A stretch of DNA of 64,000 nt from contig JBBMNZ010000001.1 in NCBI GenBank assembly GCA_037954325.1, positions 19,567,758-19,631,757 on the forward strand, written 5' to 3'. Below, one piece after another: positions 47,767 through 59,577 of the stretch. Source of the DNA: Fistularia commersonii (taxonomy: Eukaryota > Chordata > Actinopteri > Syngnathiformes > Fistulariidae). The notes below the pieces were generated by a model. It saw nothing but the letters and a program-made list of their open reading frames with translations. It searched no databases and was not told the origin of the DNA. The first letter of the stretch is position 1. Each line of letters opens with the position of its first letter. The translations under genes and the position numbers were made by a program.

Positions 47767-49759
47767 GCCCGCGGGGGAGCTGGACCGACCGGTTCCGAGG
47801 GCCTGGTGTTCGGGAACCGGGCGTGATACGTCAAGAAAAGTACGTTACGTGGACCTGCAGACGTGTACCGGAAAGCACCGGGAGTAAAAGTACACATCAC
47901 TGCAGAGAAGTACTACTGCAGTATTACTACCGGTGCGTCTATGTGGAGGAGGAATTGTGACTTTTGAGCGTAGTTGTGAGGATTCCCCTCTGGTGGAGAT
48001 GGTGAGAAGCTCCTGAGTTCTTCAGAGAGGGAGAACTTTCACCAGCTGTTTCCATCACCGACGTCTCAGATAGAACCACTGAGAAGGAAATAGCCGATCA
48101 GAATCTGGACCTTCGGCGAGCTTGTGCCACCAGTGTGACTTCCTTTTCCTTTCCTTTGTGGTCCTCGGATCATCTGTTCTGTCAGACAAAGCGCCAACCT
48201 CTCCGACTTTTGGAGAGACCTGCAGAAAGGAAGGAGGCTGAGGACCTTTCGCTTTTTCTCCGCTCTTTTCCTGGTTTTCAAGGCGGGCGTCCTCACTGAG
48301 CAACAAGAGGAGGACAGATAGTCAACAAGCAGGAGGCCTGGCGAGCGTCTGACAGCAGACCGGGTGAAGCGCTCATCTCCGACACTCGCCCGCACGCATT
48401 AACATTTAGTAAGCAGAAGTCTGGACCCGTGGCTGCCGCTCAGCCAGGATGGGAGTCGACGGAGGTGGTCCGGGGAGCCTCGAAGAAGCTGAGCGTCCGG
48501 CCGTCCTTCGGTTCCCTGCGGGGGAGGGTTCCTTCCTGCTTCGCGAGGAGCCTTGCAGCCAGGAGGACGCCGTCATTGTGAACAACACAGCTTCCTTCCT
48601 GCATCTCGCAGTTCCCTAGAACTGAGGGACTCCTGCCAGAGCCACTTCTTCTTCGTCACGACGGCGCAAGTGTCCTTCACCGCCCCCTCTTTGGAGGGAA
48701 CCTCACTGTGACACTTCCGCCTCCGGCTCACTCTGCAAATATATATATATATTTTTCGTTCGTTCGAGAGGAGGAAATGAAAACAAGGCCACACCTGACG
48801 GCCGCCGTCTGCGGGCGAGGAACCCGCCGAAGGAACGTCTCAAAATAAAAAAAGCCACATTTCTACCGCTGTAACAGAAGTGATTTGATCGATCGGCTGA
48901 CCGGAGCTCCTCAGGATAATAAAGGCAAAACCCAAAAGTGAAAATCTGAGGGATTTGAACAGCGGGTACGCCTCGTCTGAGAGAAACTGAAAACACGCGC
49001 TGAGTGTGGGATATCAACGGGACTCACCTCTGTTGACCGAGACAATATGTCCCGCCATTTCTTGCAGAATCTCGGCGTCTCCAACCCCAGGTGTCCTGTG
49101 GTCTGATATTCTCAGGTCCTTCCACCAGCTGACAACGTGCATCTTAAACGCTCACATACTCCACATTTGCATGCAAGTATATCTGAGCTAACCAACAATG
49201 GAGGTTCTCCTCTCTGGTCCGACGGGCCTCTGCGTGCCCTGAGAACCCGAGGTCAGATCACTTCCGGAAGAATCCAGACTTGACTCTCGATTCTCACGGT
49301 AAGTTGCTGACATCACCGCGTCGCCGACTCCGGCACATGAAAAGCTTCGTATGAACGCCACGGAGCTGCTGCTGGAGCTGAGCGGGCGGGATCAAGTTAC
49401 GAAGCGGCAGGGCTGCCTCATCCCGTCCAGAATTCTGTCGCCAGGGTTGTTACCGGAGCCTCAGAACCGGAGCGGATAATCCCCGGCCTCGGATCGTCGC
49501 GGTGGTTTCCAGTTTCCGGAAGCTTCAACTTGAACGCTCCGCAGCTGATCGGTGAATCACCGAGGAGTTAAGACCCCGTCAACAGATCAGCGGCAGGCGG
49601 CCTGCCGGGATCACCGCCCGATTGGCCGCTCGTCTCCTGCGGGGACTTTCGAGGCGACGATCAGGACGTTCTTCAAAGCTGCTTTTAGGACAGCTCATTG
49701 TGTTACCTTGATATTTTGCTACGGGGTTATTATTGATTTCAGCGGGATTATTTCCACAC

Positions 49760-49820
49760 ATGGTGGCGCAGCGGTGTTTCCTCCGCACAGCGAGAAGGTC
49801 CCCGGTTGTATTTCCACAGG
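49760..49820 (+). mobile_element. tRNA-like SINE head fragment
   Basis: The segment 'tggtggcgcagcggtgtttc' (A-box region) followed by 'cacagcgagaaggtccccgg' and a degenerate B box (ggttgtatttc) is the head of the same SINE type as at 35.7 kb. The body is not clearly present. Confidence 0.5.
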
Positions 49821-51470
49821 GGGCCTTTCTGTGAGGAGGCCGCAGCCCCTCCACCTCTCTGACTTTCCAGAGACATCACGGTAGTGTCTTTCCACTGCTG
49901 TGTCACAGGAAGCCGATGGAGATCCCCCATCTCTCAACAAAAATCCTGTTCTGAAACCATGTCTGCAGTGATTACAGCCTCTCTTGCGTTCTCTAAAAGT
50001 CATCTAAAACATCTCGATGTTTGAGAATCCTGTGGCCACAGGAGCCTCCATGGATGCATCAGCATCTCGCAAACGTCTTTCTGTGAAATTTAAAGAGTTT
50101 TCACAGAAAGCATTGCAGATATTCCAGACATTCTCAGATTTTGGAAAAGGGTGGGGCAGGAGAGCTTTACCCCGATGACGCGCTGAATCTTATTGCTCTT
50201 AAAAAATGTTGGACTGTCTTTTGAAACATGGTGTATCGCCAAGTTTTCTATATTAGGAAATATTTCTGTACTGTGGTTTTGACCTTCAGGTCCACCTAAG
50301 GTGTGAAGGTGTCAGATGGGATTACGGACGCTTCCTCCTCACATAAAACACCGGTATATCTTCCGGTTTTGTTGAAACGCTGACGTCTCTCCCGGGGATG
50401 GAGGTTCCACCCTCACACGAGACCCAGCGCCGTTAATCCTCTCACCCATGTGGCCACGCCGGGCGGGGAGTGTGACGCTCGATCCGAGTCGGACCAAACA
50501 CTCCACCGCACGCCAGTCGGGCTGAGTCAGGCAATAAGCTGACGGTCTGTCATCTTAAAAGGTTCGGGTTCTGCAGCAGGTTATTGGCTTTTCCCTGACA
50601 CACGCTTGGATGGTGCGGGAGGCCTCGTGTTCTTCTGCTGCACATCTTTTCCTGTATTGACTGGTCGAACGGCTCCGGCGGAAATAGGAAGAGTCAAATC
50701 GCATACATTCAGCCTGGTGACTCGTGATCACGGCGACGTGCCTCCGTGCCTGTGGATTGCCAAGACAACGTTCACCTTTAAATACCTGCAGAGCTGAGAA
50801 CAATCCCATCTGCTGTGGCTCAGAGGCTTGCTCAGACGCCGATCTGCTTATATAAGGAACCATGTTTGCCCGGTGTAAAGTTCTGCCCGTGTTCATGTCC
50901 AGGATCCAAAGGATGCGAGGTTGATATGGCAGCAAATCCACTTGGTTTCCTCAGGAAAAGGAGAGGAAGGCAGAAGGGCCAAAGATTCAAGCGGCTGAAT
51001 CGAAACGCTTGGGATTCAATCGGCCGGGGGAAAGATGGCTCTTGCATTCATGGAGATGTGACAAGTCTTGTCTCCTTCATGGGTCGATCCTCAAGCAGAT
51101 CAGTATGGTAACCATGTTGAGGGGAGGCCGGTTCTTTAAGGAGTATGGAGACATGGGAAGATGTCACTGTCACACATTAAAAGCGATACCTGTCTTCGAC
51201 GGCGTTTTTCTACTCGCATTTACCGCACGCTGTCTCCACCTCAGTGAACTTGCCGGGATTAAAGTACCTACCTAACATGACCTCACCAAAGGATGTTGGG
51301 GCGAAACTTCCCTCAATCATGTTTTCTCAGGCATCTTCTCTCCACTGTGGTTCAATTCAGTCATACCCATTACCTCGGGGGAAAAAAAATGCAGTCTCAA
51401 AGAACATCTCACTTAAATAAAAGGTGACTCCGTTTGAAAAGAAGACTTCAGGAGCTGAAAAAGTTTTTTT

Positions 51471-51476
51471 TTTATT
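51471..51476 (-). terminator. Candidate ivd poly(A) signal
   Basis: TTTATT on the + strand gives AATAAA on the minus strand about 780 bp after the ivd stop. A weaker ATTAAA lies at 52,068-52,073. Which is used cannot be told from the sequence. Confidence 0.3.
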
Positions 51477-52256
51477 ATTGCAGCAGCATGTTATATATAC
51501 TGTACATCTGTCTTCTCAAAGATCGGAAGAATAAAAGGGAGGGGGACTCATTTACAGAGAAGTCGGACGAGTGTTTAGTCGCCATCCTGTGCCACTTAAA
51601 CACATTTTCCATATTCAGAGTGCTTTTAGACAGAAGACATGACAAACTGAAGTAACCAAAGTACCGTTATGACTTACTGCAGAGATGACAACTACTCGAC
51701 ACCCTTGAGTTTGGATTCAGTAACAGCAGTGTTCCCTGAATCCAGAGGTTCCCCAAACCCATTTTGTAGCTCAGGCAAGTAGCTTGTTGTTCTGGAAATT
51801 GAGGGAACCATCGTGTTCTTTTCTTGCTTTAACAGTCCTATGCTAAATGAGACATTCAGTTATTAAACCCACAGGTTTGGGAGTGTCCACAAAAAGATAA
51901 GTGTTCATCAAAGCGTGAAGTACATTTTCTTCATCTGGTGCAGAGGCAGTGGAAAGTTCTCCGAACACGGACGTCAGAGTGAAATGTACTGATTTTACGG
52001 GTTTTGTTAGGGAGATTACTGGCACGAAAACAAGTACACTGAAGGTCTTCAGAAAACTACATCACTATTTAATGGTCTCCTCTTCACTCTACAAGGTGGT
52101 TCCATGGGGACAGGAGTGAAAAAGCCAGAGTGACGGATTCTGGCGTGTTAAAGCGTCTTATCAGCAGCACGAACTGGTACGAAGTAAGGCCCCGGTTATG
52201 GTGGTTCACAGCAAAACGCCCACTCAGTCTCTAATGACGGTCCTTCTCTGCAGAGC

Positions 52257-53395
52257 CTATTTGAACATGGTGTTGAAGCCTCGCCCGATAATCAGGCGGC
52301 GTATTTCGCTGGTGCCCGCTCCGATTTCATACAGCTTTGTGTCACGCAGAAATCTGCCGGTGGGGTAGTCGTTGATGTAGCCGTTACCACCTGTTGACAG
52401 GGGCGACAGAAGCCATCCCAGGATCAGTTACACTTCAACACACCGAACGTACAATCCGGACGGCAGCGCAGAACATCGGGAGAGAGCAATTAGAAGCCCG
52501 AGGGGGGGAAGCAACGGAGGATAAGAAAGTCAAGGTTTAATTTTTGTGCTTCCACGTCACAAAACGCGAACACACGAAGTGAGGAAATTCAGCATGAACC
52601 AAACTCCATGCATCACATTTGAGGTCAGTGAGCCACCGAGTCCAGACAGAAGCTGATCCGACTGAAAGACAGCAGATCTTGGACCTGAGCTGGATGAGAC
52701 ATCCAGCAGTGACTTTGGCATCACTTGGGAAGAGGAGTAAAGCTCATGTCTTGGCGATAGATATTTTTCACACCTTTCTCCTCCAGAATGTTCTTGATTC
52801 TGGCGAGATGACGTAAAGATGGTCTTCACCGAGGACAGTTTCCTGTAATCGTCCCTTTGAGTTGTTTCTTAGGCCTTCTAATGTGACTGAGCTCGCTGGG
52901 ATATTCTGTTTAATAATGCAACTAATTGTTTACTTTATTAGTTCTTGAAATTACATGATGTGATCCCGGAGCATTTAGGTGACAGATGTGAAAACATGTC
53001 AGTCACACAAAGTGTAACCATGAAGAACGAACAGCAGACTGGTTCCAGAGGGCTGCTGTTTCAATGCCAGTCTGATGCCTGCTGACTCAGTGTCAGGGTG
53101 TCATTTCACTTTGAAATGAAGGAGAGGCATAATAGTGACACAAGCAGGGAACTATAATATCTCCACTATCATTAGAGTCGGGTACTAGAAGTTCTCCACA
53201 GCACTTCCAAGAAAGGGTATGTGTTGAAGCGGCTGCTTATAACACTGAAACCCATTGCGCATCTCCGAGGTCCACCGCACAGTGACTTCTGCTTGCACAG
53301 CCGCCTCTACTGTCATGACCTGTAACTCACTGGCTATTCAACATCATCAAATTGACTTGTGTAATGCATGCACGCATGCACAGAGAGAGAGAGAT

Positions 53396-53427
<32 letters not shown>

Positions 53428-53434
53428 TGTGAGT

Positions 53435-53515
<81 letters not shown>

Positions 53516-56500
53516 TTTCACTGCCGCCTCAGCACTCTGTGCCCTGGGAGAAATGGATTCAAATTACAGCCTCCCAGTGGATCTGGCACTTCTTGAGCAG
53601 CACACCTTGCTAATAATGCTGTCTATGAAAGGGGACTGAACAACAGATTACTTTCAATGTAAGACTAGAAATTCAAAAAAAGCCTACGCCACAAAGTATT
53701 CTGCCTATTCAAATGCCTTATTCCGAAAACATGGCATTATATTAGTTAACCTTCCATTTGTGTTTACATCCTGCACCTGTGGAATCCCTGTCCTGTGGCA
53801 GAGCGAAGCCCTAAGCTTCTGATACCAACCCAAACACCCACCCTGGCTCTCAGATCGGCAAACGGTTCCATCACTTTCTAATCCATGTTTGATCGGCTAT
53901 TGCTGTTTTTTTTCCCAGAAGGGAAACCATTTTCTAATAGAAACCTTATACGGCTGCTTCCTTCAATGGGAGTCTGGCCACTTACCCAAACACTGAATGC
54001 CATCCAAAGCCACCTGAGTGGCATTTTCGGCGCAGTATAGAATTACTCCGGCGCAGTCCTGCAACAGAAGCACAGAGCAAGAGTCACCCCGTGGATTTCA
54101 GAACGATTGGAGTATCTTGAATACAGTGATTACGTCACAGTGGATGAACAGCTGACCATGGCGTTGAAGTGGCCCTTGTCACACGCCCGGGCAACATTGT
54201 ACAAGTACTGTCGGCAGGAGCTCAGCCTGGTGTACATGTCTGCCATCTTGCCCTGCATTAGCTGTCAACCAGACCGACAGAAAACACGTTCATGGAACGC
54301 TCATCATCCCGCCTTCTGAAAATGTGTAACCCCAACCCCGAGGGTCGAACCTGGAAGTGTCCGATTTTCTGTCCGAAAGCTTCCCTGACATGTAGGTAGG
54401 GGACAGCGTGGTCCAGAACAGCTTGCATAATACTGAGAAGTAATGGCTGCATGTTAGAGGCTGCAGAAGAATACGGATCTCCGAGTAGGATGCTGTGTGT
54501 GCGTGGTTGAGATACCGGCGGTGACAAACATTACAGCCTCTAAAAAGGCAAATTCATGTTGTGATATGAACTTACCCGAGGGGTCCGGATGCCAAAACCA
54601 GCCTCTCCAGGTCCAGACCGCTCATCATCACGTACACACCTTTGTTGAGTGGACCCAGGATGTTCTCCTCTGGAACCAGCGGGAAAGACAATAGCCGGTG
54701 AACAGCTGACATGTACAAAGCATATTACCGACTCGGAGATTTTGGACTTTCACATTTTGACACCAAGAGACTGAAGTCTTGTTAGGTAGCCGCTAAGACA
54801 TTTTCAATCCATCGGCGACAGAAGTGACCATGTTTGGACAAGAGAGCGGGAGAGAGGTGAACACGAAGTATCTCCTGACTTATCCTGAGGCTTCCTCCGC
54901 ATAGGATCGTTTTTCACAAACTGACTTCTGTGTTGTATTGAATAAGACATAAACATCGGCGATTCATACCATAAACCCATAGCTGAATATTTCCTGCTGT
55001 GATAAGTGAAGTACGGTCATATTTTATTTGCCGTTTATACTGTATAACGTTTTGCAGTTAACCTTTAAACAGGATGAAGGAAAAAGTACTTGAGGGATTG
55101 TAATTGGACTTGGCAGCGAGGCTGGACTGGGGAAGGGGGGGGGGGGGGTTAATGACACAGTGGACTTTCTAGCAGACCCATTTCTTGCCTCCCTTTTTAC
55201 AATAAAGTTCTGAGCTTTTGTTCACTTTTGCTACCACTTTGAGAACTTCGAGACCCGAAGATCGACATGGAGAGGAGGGGTGGATCCTCGGGTCTTCCAG
55301 CGCCGTTTAAGAGGTGACTGGGCCAGCGATCCATTCCTTAACCCGTCGTCATGAAGAGTTTAGCTCAACTGTCTCTGGACGAGGAGGACTAGCTATAATT
55401 TTCGTCGACCGAACCTCTGAGACGGCGTGCAGTTCAGAAACACACCTGGGACTTTGCAGTCTTCAAAGATCAGCTCACAAGTGTTGGATCCCCTCATGCC
55501 AAGTTTGTCGAGCTTCTGAGCTGTGGAGAATCCTGGCATCCCCTGCAGGACAACCAAGACCATGACAGATAGGGCTCACTAGGAGGGAACAAATGGCTGC
55601 GTGAAAGCCAGAACGTATGTGAAACCGGACACAGGAGAACTGCATCCCACACTAGCTGGACTTACCTTTTCAACAATAAAGGCGGTGATTCCTCTTTGAT
55701 GGGCCTCTGGGTTCGTCTTTGCATACACGATGAGGACGTCGGCATCTGGGCCATTTGTGATCCAGAACTTGTTGCCATTTAGGACATAGTAGTCCCCTGT
55801 GGAACGATTAGAAGAAAAGACTTGAACTGAAAGGATCACTCGAGTTGATTGACTGTGGTTGCCGATCAGGTTTGAAGCCGCGGTATCGCTGCAGCTCGCC
55901 CGGGTTGTCTTACGAGTCTTTGTTTTCGTGTACACACTAATAATTAAGTACATTTAAAAAAAGCATGAAACGAAAACAAAACCAACCAACCACTTCTGAG
56001 CATTCAACGGGTATCTTTCTCGACACTGCTCTTCGCATAAACCATTCAGCATCCTCTCTTGGCAGTAACTTAGTCGTCATGGTTATAAAACTGGCCATCT
56101 TAAACACACAGTCTGCACTGATCCTGCAGACTAGCAACAGCTTCAATACACCGTGCAGAACATTTGAAAGTCGTTGACATTCAAAGATTTACACCGGACA
56201 TGATCTGACATTTACATTTCTCCAGCCTCTTTCCATGAGCCAATCAGGCCGACCCTTTTCTTTCCCATCATTGACGGTGACACATCACACTCATCTCTCT
56301 GCACCCCACCGAAGAAGGGATACTTAATTCTGCCTTTTTTAAGAGTAAAAAAATGTTCATACTGTTCAAATATTTTACTGTGTCCCCATTAAAAACAAAA
56401 ACAAATATGTTTACTGAGACAGCTCAATGTGAGGCTTTTGGTGTTTGTGAAAAGTGCATTCAGGAGGTTCAATAGTGAAGTAGTAGGGAATTTGGACTTG

Positions 56501-59500
56501 CTCTGACTTGCAATAGAGGCGAGTCACGGCCACAAATGTTCATCGTCCGCAAAGAGTCTTTACAACCAGCGACTTATCCCTACCTGTTCATGATACGATT
56601 ACTCTAAATTACTTCATGTTATGGGGTGCTTAAATGGCCTTAAGTGGCCACGCCGCCATGGCAATAAGCCAGTTGAATATTATTCTAGATGCTGTTTCAG
56701 AACATAGTAAAGGGGCAGCTTAGACGTACCTTGTGTTAATCTGATCTTGCGTTCCTAGCGTGGGCCCGTATAAAACAGATTCAAAACGGAAAACAGACAG
56801 GTCACAAAACTGTTTTTCGGTTACCACACCTTTGGTTACAGACACCACTGTTTTTAACTGATCTATCATTCACCTGTCAGCATCTGCTACATTAGCCACA
56901 CAAACAGACAGAACCACAAGCAACCTGTGCACACACACACACTCCTCCAGTATCTACTGGCAGACCGCCCTGCCCTGCTGGCCTGGCGTATGGTCTCTTT
57001 GATAAGGCACATGTTGTGTACTTGATACAGACCAGTATCCACACAAAGGGATTAATTCACACAATGGAAACTTCCTGGTCTAAGTGTGACCAGCAAATAT
57101 GTGACCAAGGAGAGACAATTGTTTTTGGAACAAATCAATGTGGCGTCAGGGCGGCACGGGCCAGTGTGTCCCTGAGCCGGTCCCAAGCCTGGATAAATGC
57201 CGAGGGTTGCGTCAAGAATGGCATCTGCCGTAAAACTTTTTCCAAAACCAAACATGCCAATCAAACCTAATAATCTTGTGCCGGATCGGTCGAGGCCCGG
57301 GTTAACAATGACCAACATTGGTACCGATGACCTACAGGGTAACGATGGCAACTGGTCTACTGTAGGTCAAATAAGGAGAGGAGGAGGGCATGTTCTGAAG
57401 CTGAGAGAGAAGAGGAAAGGCAAGAGTCTGGGACTGAGAGTGAGGACTTTAAATATTGGGTCTATGACAGGAAAAGGAAGAGAGTTGGTTGACATGATGC
57501 AGAGAAGGAAGGTGGATATACAGTGTGTCCAGAAGACCAGGTGGAAAGGTAGTAAGGCAACAAACCTAGGAGCAGGCTTTAAGTTGTACTATCATGGTGC
57601 TGACAGGAAGAGAAATGGAGGAAGAGTTATGTTGACGGAGGAGTTTATTAGAAATGTTCTGGATGTGAAAAGAATGTCAGATAGACTTATGAGTCGGAAA
57701 CAGAAAATTGAAGGTGTGTTGGTCAATGTTGTTATGGATGTAATGAGAGAGAATATTAAGGTAGTTGGTGTGCGAGACGAGGATACTGGGGTTAGATGGA
57801 GAAGGTTGAGTTGCTGTGGCGACCCCTGAAGGGAAAAGCCGAACAGGAAGAAGACACTTTGGGACAAATCTAGAATAACTTCATTGCTAATTTGTCTGTA
57901 GAGGTTCTCAGTCATCCAAGTCATTGTGAATTGTTGTTGAAATCTACTGACAACAGGACTTGAATAACTTCACTTGAAAACATTTCACCCCTCATCCAAG
58001 AGGATTCTTCAGTTCTAATGACCTGTTGGGAGTTTCTGAATATAACTGCCAGTGTTTTGGGCGGGTCTAGGTTAATGGCATCTTGTTATGGCAATGTAAG
58101 ATGTGTGAACGCAACAGTCCAAGAAGACTTCTTCGTGGACTGCTGCCTTCACATCCAACAGGACAGAAACCTGGACATCAGGAAACCAACAGACACCGCC
58201 CAGTGTTTACTTTTCAACTCACACCACCCCCTTGAGCACAAACTGGGGGTAATCAGAACTCCACACCACCGGGCCAAGAACATTCCATCAACCGCCGAAG
58301 GCAGAAAAACATTGGGAAAGCCCTGAGATCCCGTGGCTACCCTTATTGGGCCTCCACCATATCAGAAACCACCAGACGCAGGAACATAGAACAGGAGGAA
58401 GACCTCAACAAATGAAAGAACATTGTCATAACATATGTTGCTAATGTTTTGGAGAAACTCTGATGGGTGTTTAACAAAGACCATATACCGGCACATTTCA
58501 AACCCCACAACACCCTGAGACAAAAACTGGTGCACCCCAAAGACAAAACACCCCGGCATAAGATCGAGAATGTGATATATGCGGCAACTTGCATTGAAGA
58601 TTGTGATGATGTCACCAGAGCCAGCCCCTGGTTACTTCTTCATGAGCCTCAGTTCATGTAATCCAACAGGTGTCACTCCCTGGTTCAGCTTTACCTTTTC
58701 AAATTCCAATCCAGAAAAATGTTGCAACCCCCTTAGACCTCGTTTCCATCGATTTACTATCACATTAACATAACAAGCCAACATAACCTCGACCCGCCCA
58801 AAACCCTGGCAGTTATAGGTGGAAACTCCCCACAGGTCATTAGAACCTAAGAAGACCCCTGAAGAAGAGGGGTGAACCGTCCTCAAGTGAAGAAATTCAA
58901 GTCCAGTTGCCGCGACAAGAATTCATTGCTAATTATTCAGTTCCTTAGTAGGGCAGCCCACTTTGCAAAGAATTATATAACTTGATTTCTTCTGTCCCTA
59001 TGCCATTTAAAATAAATAATCAAATAAATATCAAAATAATAAATACTTCACTTTAAAAAGCACACATGATGTGAAACACTTCACATGAATACATAAACAA
59101 CAGAGTATACTCAATTTAGCACAGGATTCAAATCTGGTCCAATAGGATAGAATGCCATCTTTAACTTGTTGAACCTGCATTAGCCTGGACTGTAAAGAGC
59201 CACCAGCCTCTCTTTGAAAAGAAATACAGTATTTGGAGAAAAAAAAGCAGAACTGCAGCGCTATTCAAATGCAGCCAATTGAAACTGCAGGTCTATTTAC
59301 TGATAATTATACAACATGAACATGAGAAAAATTAGCACCCACTGTACAGAGTGACAGAGAGAGAGTAAACACACTCCACATCCTACCTTGTTTTTTAGCT
59401 TTGAGTTTCATGGACACGACGTCAGATCCGGCGTTGGGCTCACTCATAGCCAGGGCGCCAATGTGCTCGCCCGTCATTAACTGGAAACAAAACACAAAGA

Positions 59501-59527
59501 GAGATGAGAACAAAAACAGGCAACGCG

Positions 59528-59577
<50 letters not shown>

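Larger units (their letters stand above)
43049..52256. other. Intergenic region between bahd1 flank and ivd
   Basis: No gene is recognised in these 9 kb. The part 43.1-47.6 kb is GC- and CpG-rich and the rest is mixed. The stretch contains a (CA)n at 44,297-44,321 and 47,714-47,764, a minisatellite at 46,685-46,955, a perfect 28-bp inverted repeat at 47,063-47,123 and a SINE head near 49,760. The last kilobase probably holds the ivd 3' UTR. Confidence 0.5.
55797..59386 (-). other. ivd intron 5 (3.6 kb) with nested mobile elements
   Basis: This is the largest ivd intron and contains a deleted RTE copy (57,135-57,855) and a Penelope-like element (57,893-58,921). Outside these, nothing gene-like is seen; the sequence is AT-rich. 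Confidence 0.7.

Noticed and set aside
53255..53596. Frames across the (GA)n(GT)n tract
   Set aside because: The translated products are simple repeats (RE and VC dipeptides) generated by the microsatellite.
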